Source: Amoebidium appalachense (lineage: Eukaryota; Ichthyosporea). From it: DNA of 64,000 nucleotides. The translations under genes were made by a program, and so were the position numbers. How positions within the stretch are numbered: the first letter of the stretch is position 1; every line of letters starts with the position of its first letter. Where the stretch lies: contig CAVNZM010000002.1 of NCBI GenBank assembly GCA_963693365.1, positions 8,060,001 through 8,124,000 on the forward strand, in the 5' to 3' direction. Below are positions 51,622 to 61,335 of the stretch, one piece after another. The notes below the pieces were generated by a model, which worked only from the letters and a program-made list of their open reading frames with translations, did no database searches and was not told the origin of the DNA.

Positions 51622-53367
51622 CGTTGATAATGGCTAAAAATGGAACTCCCGGTGAGTAGTGAAACCAGTGTGGCAGGAAGCGTGGAAGGATCTTTGAGGG
51701 ATGAACTGGATCTGTATGGGGTGTGAGAGGAGGGAGTGAGGGACACGTAATGGTTGTGAATCCACATAATAATCGGTTGCCACGACCGCAGACTCCCCCT
51801 TGGCCCTCCAACCACACCCCCTTCTACCCCCCTCCCCCTCCTCCCCCCCCCCCCCCCCCCCCTTCCCTCCCCCCGCCCCGCCCCCCCTCCCCCCCCCCCG
51901 CCCCCAGGCATACAGACAAAAACACACACACAAAGTGAATAGAATTAGCGCTCCCCACATGTGGCCCTGGACAATTGTTTTCCTCCGTGTTACAAGCTTC
52001 GCACCACACCAGCAACAGCTTTACACAAGTTCCCCCAGGCGTGGAGATAAGCAGCAATCTCGCTTTTTGCTAGCTCGACACCCTCGGATCACCCTCCCTC
52101 TCTTATCACACTGCTCGTTCTCTTGCTCTCTCACACTTACTCCAACATTACCTCAGCTTCCCCACCCCTCCTCCCCAAAACACAAAAACAGGACACACTG
52201 GACCCCCCCCCCCCCCCCCCACCCCCACCCCCACCCCCTCCCCGCACACCCCCCTCCCCTCCTCCCTCCTGAACACCTCCGCTCATCCTTAGGCGTAAAT
52301 GCCTCTGCCTACCTTTCAGTCAAAAATCAGAACAGCATCTCAGGAACAAATATTTTATGTAACAAGGAGCGAGTCCGATGATCAAAAAAAAAGTCGTCAG
52401 ATCCCACACTGTGAGCTTAAAAATCTTCAAAACTCTTACTTCAACTAGTCGTTTACTCTAATTGACGCATTAACAACTGTCGGTAAGCTTTAGGCTTCAT
52501 TTCAACCCATACCAGGAAACCTACACACGTTCACAAAGGAAAGCTTCTTTCAACAACAGGCCTGGGTTTGTCGTCTGAAGTTTCGGATGTTATTTACTCA
52601 CTAACCCCCTTATTTCCGTCCTAAAATATGCTCATGGCACTTCTTTGGCCGTTCTTCTAAGAAAAATCAAAGAGAGCCCTCTTACTAACGGGACAGCTTG
52701 TGCCAGGCTGGCTTCAAGTAATCTACAGTGGCGGCTACGTTCAGATCCTAGATCTGCCTGCTAATATTTGGTAGCCATGTACGCGCAGAGGAAACACAAA
52801 ACTGGTATTGTGTATCAACCTAGAGGCCAAACAAATGAAAGTGAGGAATAAAGAACATATGTGTTACTATGAGGGAACCAATATAGAACAATAAAAAAAG
52901 TAGGAATATCGTGTTGCAGGACAGAACAAAACTAACCTTTGACGGACAACCTGAGGCAGCCGCTTCTTAGCGACCCTAACGGCTATGGAATGTGTCAATA
53001 TCATTATCTTCAAGTCGACCAACCAATGGTTTTACAAACTGCTGTTCGCTTATTATATATTGTATTAAAAAATTTTAAAATCAAAGCGGATTTTAAAACA
53101 TGAGATATCATTTGTTTGCTTTGAACAGCAAAAGCTGAGCAACCAATCAGAAAGATGATTTATTTTTAAGCCAATGAATGATGCTCTAATTAACCTAAAT
53201 ATGGCAGACGCGCAATCATTTAGATTGGCGCGCTATTATGTACATACTTCCCACCTGCCTTCAGTTCACCGCGAGTCAGCTCTCAGTTTTGCTTTTGCTT
53301 TGTTTTGTTTCTTTCGCTCACTGAACGGGGAACAGGGGTTTTGTCCCCTCACGGCCCTCGCCCGAAA
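51622..53367. promoter_or_regulatory. Divergent intergenic region with CCAAT boxes
   Basis: This 1.7-kb region separates the kinase (minus) and selenoprotein (plus) genes. CCAAT boxes at 53,023-53,027, 53,143-53,147 and 53,171-53,175 lie 190-345 bases upstream of the selenoprotein start. The segment 52,380-53,260 is A/T-rich and free of long simple repeats, unlike most of the window. 51,622-52,290 has poly-C runs and may contain a 5' leader intron of the kinase gene. No further gene is visible. Confidence 0.5.
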
Positions 53368-54049
53368 ATGCTACTACGCGGGCGTGGCCGCTTGCTTATA
53401 GTAGCACTTGCGTTCGCATTTGTCTACTTTGGCTGGAAAAAACTCGGGGGGTTTAGCGAGAGCGTGGCTACAAAGCTTGGTGGTTCGTCTATTGTACAAG
53501 AGATAAGACCTCAGGTTCCTGCACCCCCACCCTCACCCATACGGTTGGAGCAAAAACAAGGGGAGGGTATACAACATGACGGGGAAGATCTTGTGAAGAA
53601 GGCCGAGGAGAAGCTGTTGGGTGGCCTTGGCGGCACAGAGAAGGTATGGTGTCTGATTATGTGTGGGTGTGTATGTCTGTGTGGGCTCGTGCGTGTGTCT
53701 GTGTGTGCGCGCGTGTGGTTCTTTCGCGTGTATTTGTACGTTTGCGTGTGAGTGTGTGTGGATGGGGGCGTGTAGCGTGTATGTGTGAACGAGTTTGTCT
53801 CCGTGTACTTTTGTACGCTTGTGTGTCTGTTTGGTTTTATGTGTGTCCCTGTGTGTGACTGCGATTGTGTGTGTGTGTTTCGGCAGGCGTATATGATTTT
53901 CTGTGTGTCCGTGCGTCTGGCATCATGTAGTTTGCACTTGTGTGTGCATACACGAGCACGCCTGGGTGGATGTGTGAGTGTGCCGGCGCACGAATGCTTT
54001 TGTTCGTCCCATGCGTGTATCCCCGTGTATTTGTAAACTTAATAGTGTT

Positions 54050-54081
<32 letters not shown>

Positions 54082-54121
54082 TTTTTTTTGTGGCGGTGGT
54101 GGGTGAGTGGGGGCGGGAGAG

Positions 54122-54158
<37 letters not shown>

Positions 54159-54271
54159 GGGGGGGGGGGGGAGGGGGGTGGGCATGGAACGAGTATGTAT
54201 AGCAATGTGAGCATGGTGCCAGTATTTCATTGAGTGCTTGTGCAGTAATGTGTAGATGTGTGTATGTGCTG

Positions 54272-54302
<31 letters not shown>

Positions 54303-55561
54303 CACTTTGGTGTTCTTGTGCTGGTGCGTGTGCTTGTCGGTGTGTGAGCATGCTGTGTTCTTGTGCCTGTGGTGCTTCCGTTAATATCACATTCTGGAGT
54401 ACTCGGGCTCATCGTTTTTATTTTTTCGCCTGGACCAAGTAGTTACTCGTGTCATAGTAGTGCTCATAGAAGTTTGTGTGCTTGCATGTACTTGGGGAGG
54501 GTAAGGCAGTGTGCGTGCCTGTAAGTACTGAAGGGGCTGAAATTGTTCTTGTGGCCGTCAATGTGACGTAAAAGAAAGTAGTGCAGCCGGGTTGGGTGTT
54601 TGTGCGGAGGAAAGAGGACGGTGCTCAAGTTTGTTATGGGGAGACGTGTGACAGAGTGTTGATAGGGCACATACGGCTGCTTGGATTCCGTGTTGAACTG
54701 GTTGGGGGAAGGAGAGAGGGGGGGGGGGGGGGGGGGGAGGGGAGGAGGGGGGGGGGGGGGGGGGGATAATGGATCTTGGTTGAGTGCAGTGGAGGAGGGT
54801 GGATTGGGAAGGGTGTGGGGTGTGCAGGGGGACGCAAGTAGAGTGGAAATGGGGGGGAGGGGGAGGGGGTGGATATAGTGTGCTGTGTCTTTTGAATGTT
54901 TTCTGACCACGTGATTGTGGACAGGAGCACGTGGGTGTGCGAGAGGCAGGGCAGGCTGCCACGGCCAAGATAGTGTCGTGCCCAGCGTGACAGCTGTCTC
55001 GCCTGCCGGAAGTCAAATACTTTGTGTTCAATCTGGCCCCACAGTACAAGCCAAAGCTTACGGTATGTGCGCCTGGCTGGGCAAGTGTATGTGCGTTTGT
55101 ATGTGTGGGCGAAGGGAAGAGGGGGGGAGGGGGATAGTTATGTCTGTGCACGTTATAGGGGTTGGCTGGGTGTGTTTGTGTGTGTCTGTATATGTCTGTT
55201 TCGGACGGGGACGGAGAAAAGGGTTGGGGGGGGGGGGGGGGGGGGGGGGAGGGGGGGGGGGAGGTGGAAGTGAGGCGGACGTAGGCTGAGAGGGCAGGGA
55301 AGAGGGAAGGAGAGTAAGTCGTGTGGGCAGTTGTGGTGAGCATGTGGCTCTTTTTTTTTTGGTGTGCGTGTGTGTGTTTGTATTTGTGTGGTTAAGAGGA
55401 GGGGGGAAGGAGGGGAGCAGGCAGCAGCAGTTGTATCAGTCCTACGCTGTTCAGGTTTGGTAGAGGAAGATGGGAGGGCCTAACAAATTTGTACTGGTGG
55501 GGAGGTGTGTGAATGGAGGGGGGGGGGGAGGGAGGAAGAGAGGTGGGGGGGGGAGTGGGGG

Positions 55562-55594
<33 letters not shown>

Positions 55595-56299
55595 GGGATA
55601 CGACTTGCACGACAAGGCGTGGTGGGGGTGCTGAAGTGAGAATGGGCCGATCAATGTTCGTGTATGTGCGTGTGTGTGGGGGGGGGGGGGGGGGGGGGGG
55701 GAGTATGTTGGCGAAATACGTGTTCTGAGGGGGCCATGGGTTATGTGTGTGCCTTACATGAAATGGGGGGGAGGGGGGAAGAGAGGGAGATACGATAAGT
55801 ATGCTGTTTGTATGCACAATTCACACAGCTGGATTCCCCTGTCACCCCCCCTCCTCAACTCCTGCACCGCCCTCTCCTATCTTCCCCCCCCCCCCCCCCC
55901 CCCCCCCCCCGCTTCCCCCCCCGGGGCTACCGCCTTTCCTCCCCGCCTGCTGTCCCCCCTGAACCACCCACCCAACCTGCCCTCTCTCCCTCCCTCGCAC
56001 TGTTTTGGAAAGAGCAATTTGTAGGGGAGTAGCACGAGGTAGGTATGATAGCATGTGCATCACCCTGCATACAAATCAAATAAACATAAAAACACCACTT
56101 ACACACACTTTCCTCTACACAGGTTCAGTTTGTGGGTGGGGCCATCCCCAAGATTGAATTCTTCACCGCCACCGGTGAGTCCATGGGTGAGCCCCAGGAC
56201 CTATCGCCAATGTCCAAGAGAGACATTGTGCACCTGCTCATGGAAAAGGGCATTGCACCGGCAGAACTTAGCGATGAGATCAAGCAGCTACAAGCATAG
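53368..56299 (+). CDS. SELENOM: Selenoprotein of the SelM/Sep15 family, three exons, in-frame UGA = Sec
   Basis: Exons 53,368-53,643, 54,925-55,062 and 56,123-56,299 are all phase 0 and encode 196 residues if the TGA at 54,988-54,990 is read as selenocysteine. Residues about 9-25 (LLIVALAFAFVYFGW) form a signal anchor, so the domain should lie in the ER lumen or another secretory compartment. The redox motif is Cys111-Pro-Ala-Sec114, followed by QLSRLPEVKYFV. This is the position and context of the CxxU motif in selenoprotein M and its relative Sep15, thioredoxin-fold oxidoreductases of the ER. The last exon supplies the remaining strands and the C-terminal helix. A SECIS-like hairpin sits in the 3' UTR at 56,686. 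The TGA interrupts otherwise conserved coding on both sides, which argues against a pseudogene. CPAU instead of CGGU and the uncleaved-looking anchor are unusual. Confidence 0.85.
54055..54172. repeat. Poly-T and poly-G runs in selenoprotein intron 1
   Basis: About 25 T residues (54,064-54,088) followed by G runs at 54,123-54,172. Confidence 0.95.
54719..55698. repeat. Poly-G runs in the selenoprotein introns
   Basis: G-dominated runs at 54,719-54,765 (intron 1) and at 55,226-55,260, 55,565-55,593 and 55,678-55,700 (intron 2). Exon 2 (54,925-55,062) lies between them. Confidence 0.9.
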
Positions 56300-56679
56300 G
56301 TTATGGGGGGAGGGAGGGAGGGAGGGAGGGAGGGGGGGGGGGGGGGAGAGAGAGAGAGAGAGAGGGAGAGGGAGAGGGGGGGGGGGGGGGGGGGGGGCAG
56401 AATTGTTATTATGCTTGGGCGCTGCGATGTTGTTTTGAGTTTGTGTTGTGCATGGTTTAGATTGTGATGGTGTGAAATTGGTTACACAGTGAGAGTTTGA
56501 ACACCGTTGGGTTGTATCTTAGAGTTCTCCATTGGACGTGGTACATACGAGAATGTTTTAACTCCGTTTTCGTTTTCACCGCTGTTCTGAGGATTAGACT
56601 CACGACACTTACCATTTGCACGAACATGCAACTGCACACTTGCATTAGCGCTCCTTATCGTGCCCAATCTGAAACCACT

Positions 56680-56740
56680 GCCCGGATGAAGCGGCACCGC
56701 TCAGAACCAAATATGGAAAGTGGTGCCGCTGAAAGGGATG
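56680..56740 (+). ncRNA. SECIS element (type II-like) in selenoprotein 3' UTR
   Basis: ATGA at 56,686-56,689 is followed by a 12-base-pair helix: 56,690-56,701 pairs with 56,719-56,730, with one G-T wobble. The 3' strand continues GAA, which allows the tandem G-A quartet (TGAA opposite TGAA). The apical loop carries an unpaired AA (56,705-56,706) and a small CCA/TGG stem over AATA, as in type II SECIS elements. Below the quartet, CCC (56,681-56,683) can pair with GGG (56,735-56,737) across a short internal loop. It begins 387 bases after the stop codon and before the AATAAA at 57,058. SECIS recruits the factors that decode UGA as Sec. Confidence 0.82.
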
Positions 56741-57057
56741 TTACCATTGGCTCGCATACTTGACTTCCTGCAAGCTGATTGGTTGCCCTTGGCGGTGGTG
56801 ACGGGTGGGGGCTGAGAGTGAGTGCTGTGATTTGATGGTGCTGCAGTGCGTTAGGATGGTTGTGTTCTATCTAATGATGTGGTTGTAATGTTCACGATTC
56901 GGTTGAATCTTTTTTTTTCTTTTTCATGTTGAATATGCAGTGCGGATGTGTAGCTATAAAACCTATAACAGGTGCACGAGCTATTATTATAACTGTTTTT
57001 AGTCAAAATGTATCTTTTCTTCGTTGTTTCCCTTCTCCTCGATTTTAACTTTTCTGA

Positions 57058-57063
57058 AATAAA
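57058..57063 (+). terminator. Polyadenylation signal of the selenoprotein gene
   Basis: AATAAA about 760 bases after the stop codon places the SECIS inside the 3' UTR. Confidence 0.55.
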
Positions 57064-57302
57064 CATCCTGTACAACACGGAAGGAAGGTACCGAAACCTG
57101 GGGGGGGCAGAAGAATCAAATCATCTGTTGACGTTGCAAATGACCGTGGCATCTACACTGATATGCAGTGCCCGGCATGGTACAGTACTGTAACACTCAG
57201 ACAATTACTGTACGTTATCACTGTACAGTAGTGAAAAATGAGAGAAAAGCGAAATCACAGTTACCTTCTCTACCCCCCCCCCCCCCCCCAAAAAAAAAAA
57301 AA

Positions 57303-57563
57303 AAAAAAAAACCCCCCTCCCCCCCCCCCCCCCCCCCCCCCCCCACCTCCGCGCCGGTCTGTACATGTCCATACTGGCATAGCCAGATCTAGAGGGGTTT
57401 TACCTTCATTAATTCCCCCCCCCCCCCCCCCCCCCCCCCCCCCGCCGGGCCCCCTTCAGCTCCCCGGAGTCCCTTCCCACGCGCGTACGTCCAGCCGGCT
57501 ATAGGGGACAGGCAAGCGCTGTCATGATTGTGATGCAGGACTAAATGCACATGTACACCCCCC

Positions 57564-57609
<46 letters not shown>

Positions 57610-57645
57610 ACCACCACCACCACCACCACCACCACCACCACGGCC
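57303..57645. repeat. Poly-C runs and (CCA)n
   Basis: Poly-C at 57,303-57,344, 57,416-57,443 and 57,562-57,609; the last passes into about ten CCA/CAC trinucleotides. Confidence 0.95.
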
Positions 57646-58037
57646 CACACTGTAACACGTACCACTGTGTACGTACACACACACTATTCTCCCCAAAAAC
57701 CAATATCAAGCTATTCTTCCCATGTGAAACAGGCTTCCATGATCATGGACAAGCTTGAGTCCACGGGATTTATGAAGCTGAAATGGGAGGTGGGGGAGTA
57801 GTAAGTATCAACGTCCCTAGGTCCCGGTCCATGATACCCCCCCCCCCCCCCCCCCTTCTCCCAGAGGGAGCTGGCGGGAGGGGGTACGTACACGCCCTCC
57901 TTGGGGTTGGTGGGTCCCCCCCCCCCCTCTCTCCCCAAGGTACCTGCTGGACCCTCCCCCCCCCCTCCCCCCCCCTGGGAGGGACCCACCTGGGCAAGTG
58001 GGGTGGCGGGGGGTGGGGGATAACCCCCACGGCCGTT

Positions 58038-58069
<32 letters not shown>

Positions 58070-58233
58070 CCCGCCCCGCCCCCCTGCCCGTGCGCGTGAT
58101 CTTGGTCCGAGTCTCTTTCCCACTCACCAAAGGTTGTATTTGTTACTTTTTTTTCTTTCTTTTTTTTTTCTTTTTGGAAGAATTGCTTCCGTCTTGGCCA
58201 CTGATGCATCCCTCCCCCCCCCCCACCCCCCCC

Positions 58234-58234
<1 letters not shown>

Positions 58235-58294
<60 letters not shown>

Positions 58295-58322
58295 CGTCAC
58301 ACACACACACACACACACACAT
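58235..58322. repeat. (CA)n microsatellite
   Basis: CA array of about 60 bases, a TCGT interruption near 58,294, then about 25 more bases. Confidence 0.95.
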
Positions 58323-58446
58323 GCACACAAGCACCAAGCACAGCGTCACACGCACGAACACACACGCACACACTCACGCATGCACGCCCACACACGCACG
58401 CACACGCTCCCCATTCCTTCGTGCTGGTGCTCTTCAAGTTCTGCCG

Positions 58447-58545
58447 GACGCATACTCTTTGTGTGATCTTGCAATATCTGCTTTGGAGTTGTGTTGTCCG
58501 AGGCAGATGTATACTCCCAATATGCTGTATAACATTTTCTACTTG
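58447..58545 (+). repeat. Possible diverged copy of the dispersed element
   Basis: The segment GACGCATACTCTTTGTGTG ... GCAATATCTGC ... GTGTTGTCCG resembles parts of the dispersed element (GCATACTCTTTATG) and 37,079-37,150 (GCAATATC, GTGTTGTCCG). It ends in poly-C at 58,545. Confidence 0.35.
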
Positions 58546-58571
58546 CCCCCCCCCCCCCCCCCCCCCCCCCC

Positions 58572-58602
<31 letters not shown>

Positions 58603-58701
58603 CCCCCTCTGATTCACCCTGCTCATTTACACAAGCATAATATCATGATATTCATGCATGTGCACACGTGCACGCACGCGCACGCACGCGCGCACACACG
58701 C

Positions 58702-58738
<37 letters not shown>

Positions 58739-59030
58739 CAACGGCCAACCATTTCTGCTAGTCTGAATTTTTGGGAATAAGGTTATCGTGCCCACCGTGC
58801 AGTGTTCATGCGCGTATCTGTGTGGCGGGGAATGTATGTGTGTGTGGTGTGGGTTTGGGTATCTGCATGTTCATGCGTATCACGTCGAGCGCTCTCATCG
58901 CTGGCCAAAGTTTATGCACCTCGTGTCGTGTGCGTGTGTGGTACGGTGTGCAGGTACGTGTCATTCCCATACGTGTGAAAGTGTGTGCAACTGTTGTAGG
59001 GCCCAACCACATCGGCTGAGTCACTTGCTC

Positions 59031-59462
59031 CGAGCAGAATTATTCTGCAAAAAGCAGAATTATTCTGCAAAACCGGAATCAATCTGCTAAAAGCAGAGTT
59101 ATTCTTCTAAAGCAGAATCAATCTGCTAAAAGCAGAATCTATTTCCAAACAGCAGAATCAATCTGCTAAAGCAGAATCAATCTGCCAAAAGCAGAATTAT
59201 TCTGCTAATTTTATTCTGCCGTTGAAAGGAGAATAATTTCGAAAGCAGAATTATTCTCCTTTCTGCGGAATAATTCTGTTAGAAGCAAAATAATTCTGCT
59301 AATTAGCAGAGTGATTCTGCTTTTGCAGAATAATTCTGCTAATTAATTTAAAAAGCAGAGTGATTCTGCTTTTGCAGAATAATTCTGCTTTCTGCAGAAT
59401 ATTTCCGTCTTTTGCAGAATAGCTCCGCTTTTTTCATAATACTGTAATTCTGCTTTTTGCAA
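59031..59462. repeat. Palindromic minisatellite based on GCAGAAT/ATTCTGC
   Basis: About 430 bases are built from the palindrome GCAGAATTATTCTGC and variants such as GCAGAATCAATCTGC, joined by AAAA or TTTT. More than fifteen half-sites occur in both orientations. The array is A/T-rich and has no coding potential. Confidence 0.9.
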
Positions 59463-59547
59463 GTTGACTGCCGACGTGGTTAAGCCCTTGTTGTGCGTGT
59501 GTGCGCGCGCGGTGGGGTGACTGGAGACAAGGGAGAGAGAGAGAGAG

Positions 59548-59589
<42 letters not shown>

Positions 59590-59606
59590 GGGAGGGGGGG
59601 GGACGT

Positions 59607-59638
<32 letters not shown>

Positions 59639-59891
59639 GGGGACAGGGGCCCGGCGGGAGGGGGCCCCGGGGGTAGTAGGGGGACGGGGGAGGGGGGGGG
59701 GGGAAACTGTGCCAAGGGTTTGACCGTATGGCATATAGCCTGAGTTTCAGGTGATCCAAAACTGCTATTCTTAATGTTTGCGTGTTGGGAATGTTTATGC
59801 AAGCCACTGCTAGCTAAATCACAGTGCTAATATGTGCTCAGGTTATCTGATAGTCATGGTGACCACGATGGCAGCCTTTGGGGTGGCCACG

Positions 59892-59939
<48 letters not shown>

Positions 59940-60321
59940 CCTCTCCCCCCGCCCCCCCCCCCCCCCCCCCCCCCTCCCTTCCTCCGAATGGGGGAGGATG
60001 ACCCACCTGGGCCCATGGGCCAAAGGGGTGGGAGGTGCACGTGGGTTCCCCGGCCCCCCCCTCCCCCACCAATACTAATACTACCCCCCTCCGGATCCCC
60101 GTTTCAAAATCAAGAATCCCCAACATGATATTATGAACTTGATATGATCACTTAGATGATACAAATGGGCATGTGTAGCTACTACTACTTACTGGAATGC
60201 ATGCAGTGTGGTCAAACTGCTCGATATCGTCGTTTGCAGCCAGTGTTGTAACCCATCGCCCCCCCCCCCGAATACTATCGGGCTTTGTGATCTAGAGACA
60301 GGAGAGATGGTGATGTACTGG

Positions 60322-60374
<53 letters not shown>

Positions 60375-61046
60375 TGTTTGCACCAAGGCCCACCCTACCA
60401 GTGCATGCCATATATATGTGTCACAGCTTTGGCACACAATATCAGTACTGCCGCCCGGCCAGTGCCGGAAGTGTCCAGAGGCCCCTCGCGAGCTCCAAAA
60501 TTGTGCATGCACCTCTTCAGTCGCGTCCATTTGAACGTCGACGACATCACGCCATAATGATGATGATGCGCTTGCCTACCAGTCAACAGCTACATGTACG
60601 GAGTGGTTCTAGTAACTATAACAGTTCTAATTGTATCGATAAGAGCAATTTCTAGTGTGCGTTGAGTGAATTAACCAAACTCCAGGAATCTTCCTTATTA
60701 TCCTTAGCAAGAAACTCAGTGACTCACACGGGGGCTAGCTGGGGGCGGCGGTCCCTCTCGTTTCCTTCTGGAGCCTCACCGATTGGCCCGGGTACCATAT
60801 CAGGAGCGGGCAATTTTTGAATTCTCCCTCCCCGGCCCCGCCGGGGAAAATTTGAGGTTTTTGGACCTCAAAGAAGTCAAATCCTGCAAAATCCACTACC
60901 GGGAGGCCAAAAAGGGTGATTTTACAAAAAAGGAGGGACATACATGAAAAAGAGAAAATGGGCGAGTTCAGTGGGCTGCCGATAAGTATATTTCGTGCTG
61001 GGCCGGCCACCGATTTGAATTTTTGAAGCAACCAGAAAGCCTTCGA

Positions 61047-61205
61047 CCAATCATAATCTTTAACCAATCAAAGAAGTTTCATAAGCCAATCAAAAGAAGG
61101 TTTAGGTGCAATGCCCCAAATGTGGAAGGTAGCTTGGATTTTGCGATTGGTGTATCACCACACACAATTCGATTGGTTGTTTTGGGGAGCTACTCTACTA
61201 TAAAA
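61047..61205 (+). promoter_or_regulatory. Sugar transporter promoter: five CCAAT boxes and a TATA box
   Basis: CCAAT lies at 61,047-61,051, 61,064-61,068 and 61,086-61,090, and ATTGG at 61,146-61,150 and 61,172-61,176. TATAAAA follows at 61,199-61,205, about 131 bases before the start codon. The 5' leader is rich in CAA triplets and poor in G, which would leave it unstructured and suits a highly translated mRNA. Confidence 0.75.
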
Positions 61206-61335
61206 TAGCTTCCAGCGTCGTTCACACCTCAGAATTCAGACCGACACAACATAAGTCAAAACAACAACAATCCACAACAATAGCAACAACCGTCACTGTT
61301 TCTGCACACAAACACACACACCAAAAAGCCGCAAA

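Larger units (their letters stand above)
57064..61040. other. Intergenic, no gene established
   Basis: Poly-C/poly-G runs (57.3-57.6, 58.0, 58.55, 59.6, 59.9, 60.33 kb), CA arrays, the palindromic minisatellite and unique DNA. A short exon-like stretch at 57,732-57,801 ends in a stop codon but has no upstream partner. The reverse frame at 60,735-61,067 lacks an ATG. Confidence 0.45.

Noticed and set aside
54988-54990. The TGA as a pseudogene mutation
   Set aside because: Coding similarity continues on both sides, all splice phases are intact, the codon is at the family's Sec position, and a SECIS-like element follows.
60735-61067. Reverse frame of 110 codons beside the transporter promoter
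   Set aside because: No ATG start, no motif, and it overlaps the CCAAT cluster of the transporter promoter.
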